This document shows positions 27,022 to 36,756 of a stretch of DNA of 64,000 nucleotides, in pieces. The notes beneath the pieces are model-generated. The model was not told the DNA's origin. It searched no databases and saw only the letters and a program-made list of their open reading frames with translations. A program made the translations under genes and the position numbers. Origin of the DNA: Streptomyces profundus (GTDB taxonomy: Bacteria > Actinomycetota > Actinomycetes > Streptomycetales > Streptomycetaceae); the NCBI RefSeq assembly GCF_020740535.1, contig NZ_CP082362.1, positions 4,400,501 to 4,464,500 on the forward strand, written 5' to 3'. The first letter of the stretch is position 1. Each line of letters starts with the position of its first letter.

Positions 27022-29469
27022 TCAACCCGCCGGCGTGGTGACCGCGTCGGGCGTCGGCTCCTGGCCGGGGCCTGGGCCGGGTTCGGCCGTCGCCGCGCCG
27101 GCGGGGTCCTTCTCGCTCTCGGCCGCCACCGCGTCGACGGCGAGTGGCGGCGCGTTGTCGTCCCCGCCGGCGGGGCCGCTCTCGCCCCCGGACGGCTGGC
27201 TCGTCGACGGTGTCGAGCGCTCCGTCGCCCCCTCGTCCGGGGCGCTCGGCGACGTCGACGGGGTGCCGCTCTCGGCGGGGCTTCCGCCGGTGGAGGGGCC
27301 GGTGGACGACTCCGGGTCGCCGGACTCGCGCTCCTCGCCGTCCTCCCCTTCTTCGCCTTCCTCGCCGTCCCCGCCTTCCTCGCCTTCCTCGCCGTCCGAA
27401 TCCTGGTCCCCGTCGCTGTGTTCGCGCCGCTCCGGCTCCCGCAGTTCGAAGGCGGTGGCGGGCTCGCCCTCCAGCGCCGCCTTGGTGTACTGGCCCCAGA
27501 TGCGGGCCGGGAAGCCGCCGCCGCTGATCCGTTCGAGCCCCGCGGCGCCGTACAGCTCGCGCTGGGCGCCGGTCTCCGGGTCCTGGCCGAAGATGGCGAC
27601 CACGGTGGCCAGTTCGGGGGTGAAGCCGGCGAACCAGGCGGCCCGGTCGTTCTCCGCCGTGCCGGTCTTGCCGGCCGCGGGCCGCCCGGCGCTCGCCGCC
27701 GCCGTGCCGGTGCCGCCGCGCACCACCGCCTCCAGCATCGCCGTCGTGCCGTCGGCGGCCTCCCGGGAGATCACCTGACGGGTCTCGGAACCGGGCAGCT
27801 CAAGCGGCTCGCCGTCCCTGGTGATCTCGGAGACCAGCACCACGGGACGGTGCTCGCCGTGTCGGGCCAGCGTGGCGTAGGCGCCGGCCAGATCGAGGGT
27901 GCTGGGCGTCGCGGTGCCCAGCGAGATGGAGGCGTCGGCCTCCGTGAGACCGGGAGTGGACTCGGGCAGGCCGAGGGCGACCGCGGTCTCGGCGACCAGC
28001 TCGGCGCCGACGTCGACGCCCATCTGTGCGAAGACCGCGTTGATGGACTTGTCCATCCCCTCGCTGACCTTGACGGTGCCGTAGGAGCGATTCTGCTCGT
28101 TCTCCGGGGACCAGCCCGTGCCCCGGCCGTCGCGGCCGACGACCTCCCGGCCGCTCTTCCCGTCGTACTCGGTCGAGGGGCCGATCAACTCGCCCTTGTG
28201 GGTGCGGGAGTCGTTCTCCAGCGCGGCGGCGTAGACGAACGGCTTGAAGGTGGAGGCGGCCTGGTAGTCCCGGCGGGTCGCGTTGTTCACATACTGGTCG
28301 ACGTAGTCCCGGCCGCCGTACATGGCGACGACGTGCCCCGTCTCGGTGTCGACCGAGGTCGCGCCGGCCCGCACCCAGGCGTCCCGTTCGCGGTCCTCGC
28401 TCAGCGCGCTCTCCAACTGCTCGTCGACCGCCTGGGTGAGGGCGCGCTGCCGTTCGGGCTGGATGGTGGTGGTGATCCGGTACCCGCCGGTGCCGAGCTG
28501 GTCGTCGTCGACGATGTCGTGCTCGGCGAGGTAGGCGCGCACCGCCTCCACCAGATAGCCGCGCTCGCCGCCGAGCCCCGCGGAGACGTTCTCCTCGTTG
28601 GGCTCGGGGAACTCAAGGCCCGAGCGGTCCCGTTCGTCGAGCCAGCCCTCGGACACCATCCCGTCCAGCACGTACTCCCAACGGGCCACCGCGCGCCCGT
28701 GGTTCTGCGGGTTGCTGCGGACGTCGTAGGCGTTGGGCGAGTTGAGCAGCGCCGCCAGATAGGCGCCCTCGGCCTCGGTCAGCTCCTTGGCGGGCTTGCC
28801 GTAGTAGGCGTGCGCCGCCGCCTGGATGCCATAGGCGTTGCGACCGAAGTAGCTGGTGTTGAGGTAGCCCTCCAGGATTTCGTCCTTGCTCACCTCACGA
28901 TCGAGCTTGACCGCGATAAATAGCTCCTTGACCTTTCTGGTCACGGTCTGCCGCTGATCGAGGTAGTAGTTCTTCACATACTGCTGAGTGATGGTCGATC
29001 CGGACTGCCGTCCGCCACCGCGCAGCATGTTCCAGCCGGCCCGCACCATCGCGGAGATGTCCACCGGGGGATCGTGGTAGAAATCGCGGTCCTCGGCGGC
29101 CAGCACGGCGTTCCTCACGTGTTCGGGCACCTCGGAGAGCGGGACGTTCTCCCGGTCGATCTCGCCGACCCTGGCCAACTGGCTGCCGTCCGCGTAGAGA
29201 TAGACATTGCTCTGCGCCGCGGCGGCCGACTTGGGCTCGGGGATCTCCACCAGCAGGTAGCCGGTGATCAGCGCGCCGACCAGGATCACGATGCCGACCC
29301 CCGCCGTCACCAAGGCCGTGCGCCAGCTGGGCAGCAGCCGGCGCCAGCCGGTGCGGGGGCGCCTCGGTGGGCCACCGGCCGGGCGGGGCGCCCAGCCGGG
29401 CCACCGACCGGGGCGGGGCGGGTCGGCGGCGGAGTCGTCGCTGCTGGTGGGCGGGCTGTCGTCGCTCAT
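27022..29469 (-). CDS. Class A penicillin-binding protein (transglycosylase/transpeptidase)
   Basis: The protein has 815 residues. A Pro-rich cytoplasmic start is followed by one membrane helix (residues 53-75). The GT51 domain has the catalytic Glu in LAAEDRDFYHDP (about residue 125) and GGRQSGSTITQQYVKN. The transpeptidase domain has SxxK in ASTFKPF (about residue 405), SxN in DKSINAVF and KTG in AAGKTGTAEND (about residue 599). The last 150 residues are a low-complexity extracellular tail, with an acidic stretch of Glu/Gly/Asp and then Ser/Pro/Gly. It polymerises and cross-links peptidoglycan. Confidence 0.96.
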   Translation of the reverse strand: MSDDSPPTSSDDSAADPPRPGRWPGWAPRPAGGPPRRPRTGWRRLLPSWRTALVTAGVGIVILVGALITGYLLVEIPEPKSAAAAQSNVYLYADGSQLARVGEIDRENVPLSEVPEHVRNAVLAAEDRDFYHDPPVDISAMVRAGWNMLRGGGRQSGSTITQQYVKNYYLDQRQTVTRKVKELFIAVKLDREVSKDEILEGYLNTSYFGRNAYGIQAAAHAYYGKPAKELTEAEGAYLAALLNSPNAYDVRSNPQNHGRAVARWEYVLDGMVSEGWLDERDRSGLEFPEPNEENVSAGLGGERGYLVEAVRAYLAEHDIVDDDQLGTGGYRITTTIQPERQRALTQAVDEQLESALSEDRERDAWVRAGATSVDTETGHVVAMYGGRDYVDQYVNNATRRDYQAASTFKPFVYAAALENDSRTHKGELIGPSTEYDGKSGREVVGRDGRGTGWSPENEQNRSYGTVKVSEGMDKSINAVFAQMGVDVGAELVAETAVALGLPESTPGLTEADASISLGTATPSTLDLAGAYATLARHGEHRPVVLVSEITRDGEPLELPGSETRQVISREAADGTTAMLEAVVRGGTGTAAASAGRPAAGKTGTAENDRAAWFAGFTPELATVVAIFGQDPETGAQRELYGAAGLERISGGGFPARIWGQYTKAALEGEPATAFELREPERREHSDGDQDSDGEEGEEGGDGEEGEEGEDGEERESGDPESSTGPSTGGSPAESGTPSTSPSAPDEGATERSTPSTSQPSGGESGPAGGDDNAPPLAVDAVAAESEKDPAGAATAEPGPGPGQEPTPDAVTTPAG

Positions 29470-29668
29470 GGGGCCCTCGTCACGACCTGGTGCATTACGT
29501 TAATCTGCCGTGCTGCCACGCTGAGGTGCTGTCACGGGTCACCACTCTCGCACCGTGCGTAACGAAGTGCGGGGGTCGGCCCTACCACCGGCGCGTCCGC
29601 TGTCCCCCCGGACGGGGGCGCCGACTCACCCGTTGGCCCCGCACGCGCGGCGGCCGTCCCGGCGGCGG

Positions 29669-30991
29669 TCAGAGGGCCTGGGCGTCCGCCTCGGACTCCA
29701 CCAGGTCGGTCAGCTCGACGGCGTCGGCCATGGCCCGGAAACCGTTGTCGTTGGGGTGCAGCCCGTCGCCCGAGTCATAGGCGGGCAGCAGCAGATGCGG
29801 GGAGGTCGGATCGCTCAGCGCCGCGTCGATGTCGATCACCGCGTCGAAGATCCCGCCCGCCCTGATCTCCTCGTTGACCAGCTGGCGCACCACCTCGGCC
29901 TCGGCCGTCCAGCCGCGGTGCCCGCCGAACGGGGCCAGCGTGGCGCCCACCACCCGCAGCCCCTCGGCCCTGGCCTCGTCGGCCGCCTGGCGCAGGCCCC
30001 GCACCAGCACCGCCGGATCGGTGACCCGCGGTTCGAGCAGGATGTCGTTGATGCCCAGCTGAAGGATCAGGGCGCCGGCGCCCGGCTGTGGAAAGGCGTC
30101 GGTGCTGAGGCGCCGCAGCCCGCTTGTGCCGTTGAAGAGCCGGTCGGGGGCGCCGTCCCTGAGCAGCCGGTTGCCGCTGATGCCCTGGTTGAGCACCGCC
30201 AGCTCCGGCACGTCCGGGTCCGCGCGGAGCCGGGCGGCCAGGAAGTCCGTCCAGCGGTGGTTGGCGCCCGGCGTCGAGGTGATGCCGTCGGTGAGGGAGT
30301 CGCCGATCACCACCACGGCGCTGTCGGCGCGGGCCGTGAACACCTGCACGCCGGTGAGGTAGCGCCAGACGTCGGCCGATCTGGCGAAGCCGGCCCCGGA
30401 GAGCTGGCCGCTCTGGTCGCCCGCGGCCAGATAGGAGGGCTGCTGCGCCATCCGGTGGTACGTGACCGGGCCTGAGGGCTCGGGCGCGTAGAGGGAGACC
30501 AACAGGTCGGCCGCGTCCGGTATCTCCAGTGGCGTCGCGTCGCTGATCGCCGAGCCGCCCGGCGGGATGGTCACCGTGGTGCCGTCGCCGAACGTCACCT
30601 GCTGCATCGTGCCCTGATGGGCCGTGGGGCCGCCGAGCGCGGACGACAGCGCGACGGTGACGCCCGTGAACGTGACGGGCGCGGTGCCGTAGCGGTTCGA
30701 CAGCTCGATCCGCAGCCCGCTGCCGCCCACGGAGGTGCGCACCACGTTCCGGATCGTCTGGTCGCCGAGGCCGTCCCTGGTGCCGGGCTCGGCGCCCGAG
30801 GGCGCGGCCGACCAGGTGCCGAGCCAGCCGCCCTGCGCCGCCGGCACCACGTTCGGCGCCGGCGTGGGCGCGGGCACGGCGATCTCGACCCGTTCCCCCC
30901 GTCCCGTACCGATGGCCAGCGCCACCCCCAGCAGGACCACAAGTGCACCCGCGAGTAGGCCGAAAACCCCTCGCCTGCTGACCTCTCCCAC
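29669..30991 (-). CDS. Secreted or anchored SGNH/GDSL-family hydrolase
   Basis: The chosen start is GTG 30991 (GEVSRRGVFGLLAGALVVLL), which puts the signal/anchor at the N-terminus; an earlier in-frame start at 31051 adds 20 unlikely residues. An N-terminal beta-rich domain of about 180 residues precedes the esterase domain, with block I VVVIGDSLTDG (Ser), block III LQLGINDILL (Asn) and block V GDGLHPNDNGF (Asp/His). It is probably an extracellular lipase, esterase or carbohydrate esterase. The length of 440 residues fits two-domain Streptomyces members. Confidence 0.9.
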   Translation of the reverse strand: MGEVSRRGVFGLLAGALVVLLGVALAIGTGRGERVEIAVPAPTPAPNVVPAAQGGWLGTWSAAPSGAEPGTRDGLGDQTIRNVVRTSVGGSGLRIELSNRYGTAPVTFTGVTVALSSALGGPTAHQGTMQQVTFGDGTTVTIPPGGSAISDATPLEIPDAADLLVSLYAPEPSGPVTYHRMAQQPSYLAAGDQSGQLSGAGFARSADVWRYLTGVQVFTARADSAVVVIGDSLTDGITSTPGANHRWTDFLAARLRADPDVPELAVLNQGISGNRLLRDGAPDRLFNGTSGLRRLSTDAFPQPGAGALILQLGINDILLEPRVTDPAVLVRGLRQAADEARAEGLRVVGATLAPFGGHRGWTAEAEVVRQLVNEEIRAGGIFDAVIDIDAALSDPTSPHLLLPAYDSGDGLHPNDNGFRAMADAVELTDLVESEADAQAL

Positions 30992-31145
30992 CCGAAGATG
31001 ATCCCACGCGTCACCCGGACGGGCGCACCGTCCTGGCGTGGGCCGGGCCACACCGGGCCCGCTCAGGGGGCATCACCCGCCACAATGCGGGGGGAACGAT
31101 GCGCCGGGTGCCCACCGCCGCGCACGGCGGACGCGAAGGGAGCGG

Positions 31146-32468
31146 ATGACGATTCGCACGCAGGAGTCCACGGCCGACGAAGGTGCCGACGGGAACCCGG
31201 GATCGCTCGGCGCGCTCACCCCGGCCGACGAGCTGAAGCGGCGCGGACTGCGCCGGATGAAGGGCGTGGCCACCGGGCTGCTGGTGCTGGTCGCCGTGGT
31301 CTACGCGCTGGCCACCTGGGCCGAGCACAGCGGCGCGGGCCCCTGGGCCGGCTATGTGGCGGCGGCGGCCGAGGCCGGCATGGTGGGCGCGCTGGCCGAC
31401 TGGTTCGCGGTGACCGCGCTCTTCCGCCACCCGCTGGGCCTGCCCATCCCGCACACCGCGATCATCCCCACCAAGAAGGACCAACTCGGCGAGTCCCTCG
31501 GCGAGTTCGTCGGCGAGAACTTCCTCTCCGAGCAGGTGGTCAGGGAGAAGCTGCGCTCCGTCGAGCTGGGTCAGCGGCTCGGCGACTGGCTCGCCGAGCC
31601 GGACAACGCCGACCGGGTCACCGCCGAGTTGGCGACGGCGGTGCGCGGCGGCCTCACGGTGCTGCGCGACGCGGACGTCCGCGAGGTGCTGGCCGAGTCG
31701 ATCACCCGGCGGGCCGGCGAGACGGAGATCGCGCCCGCGCTCGGCCGGCTGCTGGAGAAGACCATCGCCGACGACGGCCACCGCCGGCTGGTCGATCTGG
31801 TGTTGGACGCCACCCACACCTGGCTCACCAGGCACCGGGACGCGGTGCTCGACGCCGTGGCCGGCGGCTCGCCGGGCTGGACGCCGCGCTTCGTGGACCG
31901 CCGGGTGGGGGAGCGGGTCTACCGGGAGCTGCTGCGGTTCGTCTCCGAGTCCAGGCAGCAGCCCGACCATCCGGCACGGGCCACCGTCGACCGCTTCCTC
32001 GCCGACTTCGCGCAGCAGTTGCAGCACGACGCCGAGACCAGGGAGCGGGTCGAGCGCCTCAAGCGGGACTTCCTGGCCAGGCCGGAGGTGCGGGAGCTGA
32101 TCGCCTCCGCGTGGGGCGCGCTGCGCGCCATGGTGCTCACCGCCGCGGAGGACGAGCGCAGCGAGCTACGGCTGCGCGCCCGCGCCGCCGTGCTCGGCGT
32201 CGGCGGCCGGCTGGCGTCGGACGAGCGGCTGCGCGCCAAGCTGGACGGCTGGGTCGCCGACGCCACCATCCATGTGATCTCCGGCTACCGCCCCCAGATC
32301 ACCTCGCTGATCACGGACACCGTCGCGGCCTGGGACGCGCCCACCACCTCCCGCAAGATCGAGCTGCACATCGGCCGTGACCTGCAGTTCATCCGGCTCA
32401 ACGGCACCGTGATCGGCGCGCTTGCCGGGCTGGTGATCCATACCGTCACCCGCGCGCTCGGCGGCTGA
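31146..32468 (+). CDS. DUF445-family membrane protein
   Basis: The protein has 440 residues from ATG 31146, behind AAGGGAGCGG. Membrane segments lie at residues 42-56 (GLLVLVAVVYALATW) and about 70-85, and a hydrophobic C-terminal helix is formed by VIGALAGLVIHTVTRAL. DUF445 hallmarks are ALADWFAVTALFRHPLGLPIPHTAIIP and KKDQLGESLGEFVGENFL, followed by long helical repeats. The protein is related to YjiN-type proteins of unknown function. Confidence 0.88.
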   Translation: MTIRTQESTADEGADGNPGSLGALTPADELKRRGLRRMKGVATGLLVLVAVVYALATWAEHSGAGPWAGYVAAAAEAGMVGALADWFAVTALFRHPLGLPIPHTAIIPTKKDQLGESLGEFVGENFLSEQVVREKLRSVELGQRLGDWLAEPDNADRVTAELATAVRGGLTVLRDADVREVLAESITRRAGETEIAPALGRLLEKTIADDGHRRLVDLVLDATHTWLTRHRDAVLDAVAGGSPGWTPRFVDRRVGERVYRELLRFVSESRQQPDHPARATVDRFLADFAQQLQHDAETRERVERLKRDFLARPEVRELIASAWGALRAMVLTAAEDERSELRLRARAAVLGVGGRLASDERLRAKLDGWVADATIHVISGYRPQITSLITDTVAAWDAPTTSRKIELHIGRDLQFIRLNGTVIGALAGLVIHTVTRALGG

Positions 32469-32531
32469 CCGCCCACGGAAGGGGACGTTCCCTGCCATCT
32501 CGGGGCAGGGGGGCGCGGCCGGCGCGGCCGG

Positions 32532-32537
32532 TAGAAT
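32532..32537 (+). promoter_or_regulatory. -10 element of the tRNA-Leu promoter
   Basis: TAGAAT lies 10 nt upstream of the mature tRNA 5' end at 32548. A clear -35 box is not visible in the G/C-rich upstream bases. Confidence 0.5.
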
Positions 32538-32547
32538 CTCCGGGTGC

Positions 32548-32635
32548 GCGGCCGTGATGGAACTGGCAGTCATGCTGGGTTTAGGTCCCAGTGCGCTCTG
32601 AGCGCGTGAGGGTTCGAATCCCTCCGGCCGCACCA
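32548..32635 (+). tRNA. tRNA-Leu (anticodon UAG)
   Basis: An 88-nt class II tRNA. The acceptor arms GCGGCCG (32548-32554) and CGGCCGC (32625-32631) pair perfectly, followed by A and an encoded CCA. The anticodon stem CTGGG/CCCAG encloses TTTAGGT, which gives anticodon TAG reading CUA and other CUN codons. A long variable arm (GTGCGCTCTGAGCGCG) confirms Leu/Ser class, and GGTTCGAATCC is the T arm. Confidence 0.97.
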
Positions 32636-32641
32636 ACAGGG

Positions 32642-32684
32642 CCGGGCCCCCGCCGCCCCTGACGGAGGGGTGACGGGGGCCCGG
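32642..32684. terminator. Bidirectional terminator between tRNA-Leu and osmC
   Basis: CCGGGCCCCCG (32642-32652) pairs perfectly with 32674-32684. A second inner stem, CCCCT/AGGGG (32656-32660/32666-32670), extends it. It lies just after the tRNA and before the 3' end of the convergent osmC-like gene. Confidence 0.75.
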
Positions 32685-32693
32685 GTGCCTCGC

Positions 32694-33122
32694 TCAGCTG
32701 AGGAGCTCGGCCTCAAGGGTGATGGGGGCGCCGGCCAGCGCCTTGCTCACCGGGCAGTTCTCCTTGGCGCCGGCGGCGGCTTCCTGGAAGCCCTCCGCCG
32801 TCAGCCCGGGGACCCGGGCCTTCACCTTGAGCACGATGCCGGTGATGCCCTGCCCCGGCTGGAAGGTGACGTCGGCCTCGGTGTGCACCGACTCCGGCGG
32901 GGTGCCGGCGCCGGCCAGGCCGTGCGAGAGCGCCATCGAGAAGCACGCCGAGTGCGCGGCGGCGATCAGCTCCTCGGGGCTGGTGCGCCCCTCGGGGGCC
33001 TCCGCGCGGGACGGCCAGGTGAGGTCGAAGGTGCCGAGCCCGGACGAGTCCAGGTTCACCTTGCCGGCCCCCTCCATCAGGGAGCCTTCCCAGTTGGTCG
33101 TCGCGGTGCGTGTGGTTGCCAT
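32694..33122 (-). CDS. OsmC-family peroxiredoxin
   Basis: The protein has 142 residues behind GGAGGATCG. The two reactive Cys are in AAAHSACFSMALSHG (about residue 60) and KENCPVSKALAG (about residue 125), as in OsmC/Ohr proteins. The N-terminal TNWEGSLMEGAGKVNLDSSG matches the OsmC subgroup rather than Ohr. It detoxifies organic hydroperoxides as a homodimer. The gene is divergent from the ABM-domain gene. Confidence 0.93.
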   Translation of the reverse strand: MATTRTATTNWEGSLMEGAGKVNLDSSGLGTFDLTWPSRAEAPEGRTSPEELIAAAHSACFSMALSHGLAGAGTPPESVHTEADVTFQPGQGITGIVLKVKARVPGLTAEGFQEAAAGAKENCPVSKALAGAPITLEAELLS

Positions 33123-33274
33123 GGGCGATCCTCCGGAGGAAAACCAGTTTGTGGGTCCCCCACACGCTATCGCTGTCGGGTCGCCGAACGGGAAACCCCG
33201 GCGGTCAAGGAGACTGCTCCTGAAGGCGTTTCCCGGGGTTTCCCCGGTTGTACCCGAGAGGTGAGGTGGTCTCC

Positions 33275-33586
33275 GTGTCCGTGGTGAAGATCAACGTGCT
33301 GACCGTTCCGGCGGAGCAGCGGGAGGAGTTGGAGCGCAGGTTCGCCGGGCGGGCCGGTTCGGTGGAGCGGCAGGACGGCTTCGAGTGGTTCGAGCTGCTG
33401 CGGCCGGTCGAGGGCTCGGACCGCTATCTGGTCTACACCCGTTGGCGCAGCGAGGAGGACTTCCAGCGTTGGTCCGAAGGGCCGGCGCGGCAGGCGCACG
33501 GCGGTGGCGAGGGCAAGCGGCCGGCGGCCAGCGGCGCCGAGCTGTGGTCCTTCGACGTGGTCCAGCAGGCCGGCCCGGCCAGCTGA
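33275..33586 (+). CDS. Antibiotic-biosynthesis-monooxygenase (ABM) domain protein
   Basis: GTG 33275 follows GAGGTGG; GTG 33281 is an alternative. The protein has 103 residues and a single ferredoxin-like ABM domain: VVKINVLTVPAEQREELERR, FAGRAGSVERQDGFEWFELL and DRYLVYTRWRSEEDFQRWSE. The family includes quinol monooxygenases and IsdG/HmoA-like haem-degrading enzymes. The substrate cannot be decided. The surrounding OsmC gene hints at oxidative metabolism but is not proof. Confidence 0.82.
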   Translation: MSVVKINVLTVPAEQREELERRFAGRAGSVERQDGFEWFELLRPVEGSDRYLVYTRWRSEEDFQRWSEGPARQAHGGGEGKRPAASGAELWSFDVVQQAGPAS

Positions 33587-33609
33587 CCGCCGGCCGCCCG
33601 GCGCCGCTC

Positions 33610-34410
33610 TCAGAGGCTGAGCGAGAGCAGCGCCGAGGCCGCCTGGCGGTTCAACTCCTCGGCGGCGCGGCGCAGTCGATGGGCCTCGCCGATCGGCAGC
33701 GAGAGGGCCAGGCAGCCCACCGTCGATCCGGCGGTCAGCGGGACGGCCGCGCACAGCGTGCCCACCGCGTACTCCTGGAAGTCCAGCACGGGCACGGTGG
33801 GCGGCTGCCGGTCCAGCGTGGTGAGCAGCACCCGGCGGTCCGTGATGGTGCGTGAGGTGAGCCTGGCGGCCCGGTGCCTGGCCAGGTGGTCCTGCCGGCC
33901 GTCGTGGTCGAGCTGGCTGAGCAGGCACTTGCCGATGGCGGTGGCGTGCGCGGCCGAGCGGAAGTCCACCCACTCGTTGACGCCGGGCGCGTCCGGGGTG
34001 TCGGAGATCCGGGGCACCTCAAGCTCGCCGTCGGCGTAACGCGCCAGGTAGACGGGGGCGTTGAGGGAGTCCCGCAGGGCGTCGAGGGCCCGCTGGAGGC
34101 GTTCGTCGCGGAACCGTCGACGGCTCTCCTCGCCGTCGCCGTCATCGCCGGTGCCATCGCCGGCGGAGGCGCCGCCGCTGAGCATCAGCAGGGCCTCACC
34201 GGGGGCGAAGACGTTCTCGAAGGGCTCCCGCGCATAGCCCTCGGCGACCAACATGCGGAGCAACTGGTCCTGTTGGTTGGGTGGGAGCCCGGTGGCCTGC
34301 CCCAGCTCGTCGGCGCGTATGCCGTCGGGGTGCCCGGCGATCGTCTCAAGCAGCCGCAGTGCGTACCGCACTGAGTGGAACGGGGCCGTGCGCCCGGGCG
34401 GTGTCGCCAC
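33610..34410 (-). CDS. IclR-family transcriptional regulator
   Basis: GTG 34410 lies six bases after AGGAGG. The protein has 266 residues. The N-terminal helix-turn-helix is HSVRYALRLLETIAGHPDGI with RADELGQATGLPPNQQDQLL. An acidic Gly/Asp linker lies at about residues 78-95. The effector domain contains VDFRSAAHATAIGKCLLSQL and the C-terminal Cys-containing YAVGTLCAAVPL. Targets are unknown. The ehu operon follows on the same strand, separated by two hairpins, so it may or may not be its target. Confidence 0.87.
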   Translation of the reverse strand: MATPPGRTAPFHSVRYALRLLETIAGHPDGIRADELGQATGLPPNQQDQLLRMLVAEGYAREPFENVFAPGEALLMLSGGASAGDGTGDDGDGEESRRRFRDERLQRALDALRDSLNAPVYLARYADGELEVPRISDTPDAPGVNEWVDFRSAAHATAIGKCLLSQLDHDGRQDHLARHRAARLTSRTITDRRVLLTTLDRQPPTVPVLDFQEYAVGTLCAAVPLTAGSTVGCLALSLPIGEAHRLRRAAEELNRQAASALLSLSL

Positions 34411-34479
34411 GTCGTCCTCCTGCCAGCGTTCATGGGATCACGCGTGTGCGCCAAACGTCTACCAGCGTAGCGAGAACGA

Positions 34480-34523
34480 CCCCGGTGGCGCGCCGGTTCA
34501 CTCGGAACGGCGCTCCACCGGGG
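34480..34523. other. Inverted repeat upstream of the IclR gene
   Basis: CCCCGGTGG (34480-34488) pairs perfectly with 34515-34523, with a further GCGCCG/CGGCGC-type pairing inside. It lies between the ehu terminator and the IclR start, and could be an operator or a second hairpin. Confidence 0.35.
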
Positions 34524-34532
34524 CCGGCTGGT

Positions 34533-34553
34533 CAGGGCCCGGGTCGGGCCCTG
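34533..34553 (-). terminator. Terminator of the ehu operon
   Basis: A perfect 9-bp CAGGGCCCG/CGGGCCCTG stem with a 3-nt loop lies immediately downstream of the ehuA stop. Confidence 0.7.
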
Positions 34554-34554
34554 G

Positions 34555-35359
<805 letters not shown>

Positions 35360-35376
<17 letters not shown>

Positions 35377-36013
35377 GACGACGCTCCAGAACTCGGATCA
35401 GCAGAGAGGCCGGGTAGGCGATGACGAGGAAGGCGATGCCCACGATCGTGTAGGCCTCGGTGGTGAAGGTGGTGTTGCTGAAGTTCTCGGCCTCTCCGAG
35501 CATTTCCATCGCCCCGATGACCGCGATCATGGGGGAGTCCTTCAGCATCGCGATGACGTAGTTGCCCAGGGCCGGCACGACGCGGCGGATGGCCTGCGGC
35601 AGGATCACCGCGAGCCAGGTGCGCGACCTCGGCAGGCTGAGCGCCGTGGCCGCCTCCCACTGGCCGACCGGCACGCCGCCGATCCCCGCCCGGTAGACCT
35701 CGGCGGTGTAGGTCGAGTAGTGCAGGCCGAGGCCGATGATGCCGGTGGTGAGCGCCGACATCGATGGCCCCCACTCGGGCACCACGTAGTACAGGAAGAA
35801 CAGCTGCACCAGCAGCGGCGTGTTCCTGATGAACTCGGTCAGCGCGGTCACCGGCCAGCGCACCCAGGCGTACGGCGAGCGCTGGGCCATGGCCCAGACC
35901 AGGCCGAGGCCGAAGGCGATCAGCGAGCCGAGTACCAGCGCCCGCAGGGTGACGGCGAGACCGTCCCAGAAGACGGGCATGAAGTCACTGACGACGTCCC
36001 AGTCCCAGTTCAC
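35360..36013 (-). CDS. ehuD: Ectoine/hydroxyectoine ABC transporter permease
   Basis: The protein has 217 residues and starts at GTG 36013, overlapping the ehuC stop by 4 bp (GTGA). It has about five membrane helices. The EAA loop is QWEAATALSLPRSRTWLAVILPQAIRRVVP, which contacts the ATPase. The N-terminal WDVVSDFMPVFWDGLAVTLRAL is typical of EhuD. It forms the membrane channel together with EhuC. Confidence 0.92.
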
Positions 36014-36756
36014 TTGGCCGCACCTCCCGTGGTGAGCGCGCCAGAGCCCTCACCGGCGCTCTCCCGCAGGGAGAGCTTCGCCAGCAGCCCGCGACGTGGT
36101 TCGGGACGGCCGACGTTGGCCTTGGCGTGGCGCTCCAGGACGCGCATCCCCCGGGTCATCACAAACGCCAGCGCGAAGTAGAGCACCAGCAGCAGGGTGT
36201 AGATCGGGGCGCTCTCGTTGCTGCCGAGGCGCACCAGGTTGCCCGCGTAGGTCATGTCGGCGACGGTGATGGTGGAGACCAGCGCGGTGCCCTTCAGCAG
36301 CTCGATCAGCAGGTTGTTGAACGGCGGCACGATCTCGGGCCACGCCTGGGGGATCTCGATCCGCCGCAGCCGTTGCATCCGGGTGAAGCTCAACGCGATC
36401 CCCGCCTCGCGTTGCCCTTCGGGCACGGCGGCCAGCGCGCCGCGCACCACCTCGGAGCCGTAGGCGCCATAGGTCAGGCCGAGTGCCAGCACACCCGCGT
36501 ACATCGGTGCGAACTGCCACTGGAGCAGCAGTGGCACCGAGAAGACCAGCCAGAACATCAGCACCAGCGACGACATGCCGCGGAAGACCTCGAAGTAGAC
36601 GCCGGCGACGAACCGGACGATCCACAGCCGGGAGGTGCGCAGGGTGCCGATGGCGAACGCGACCACCAGGGCGAGGGCCGCGCTGTAGAGGGTCACCTGG
36701 ATCGTGATCCAGATGCCCGGCAGGAAGTAGTTGTTGAACATCCCCTCGGTCATCAT
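36010..36756 (-). CDS. ehuC: Ectoine/hydroxyectoine ABC transporter permease
   Basis: ATG 36756 is eight bases behind GAGGAG and overlaps the ehuB stop in TGATG; a TTG at 36762 is too close to the ribosome binding site. The 248 residues have about five membrane helices, with EAA loop PEGQREAGIALSFTRMQRLRRIEIPQAW. It is longer than EhuD because of a charged C-terminal tail (about residues 215-248, rich in Arg, Gly and Ser). Confidence 0.92.
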   Translation of the reverse strand: MMTEGMFNNYFLPGIWITIQVTLYSAALALVVAFAIGTLRTSRLWIVRFVAGVYFEVFRGMSSLVLMFWLVFSVPLLLQWQFAPMYAGVLALGLTYGAYGSEVVRGALAAVPEGQREAGIALSFTRMQRLRRIEIPQAWPEIVPPFNNLLIELLKGTALVSTITVADMTYAGNLVRLGSNESAPIYTLLLVLYFALAFVMTRGMRVLERHAKANVGRPEPRRGLLAKLSLRESAGEGSGALTTGGAAK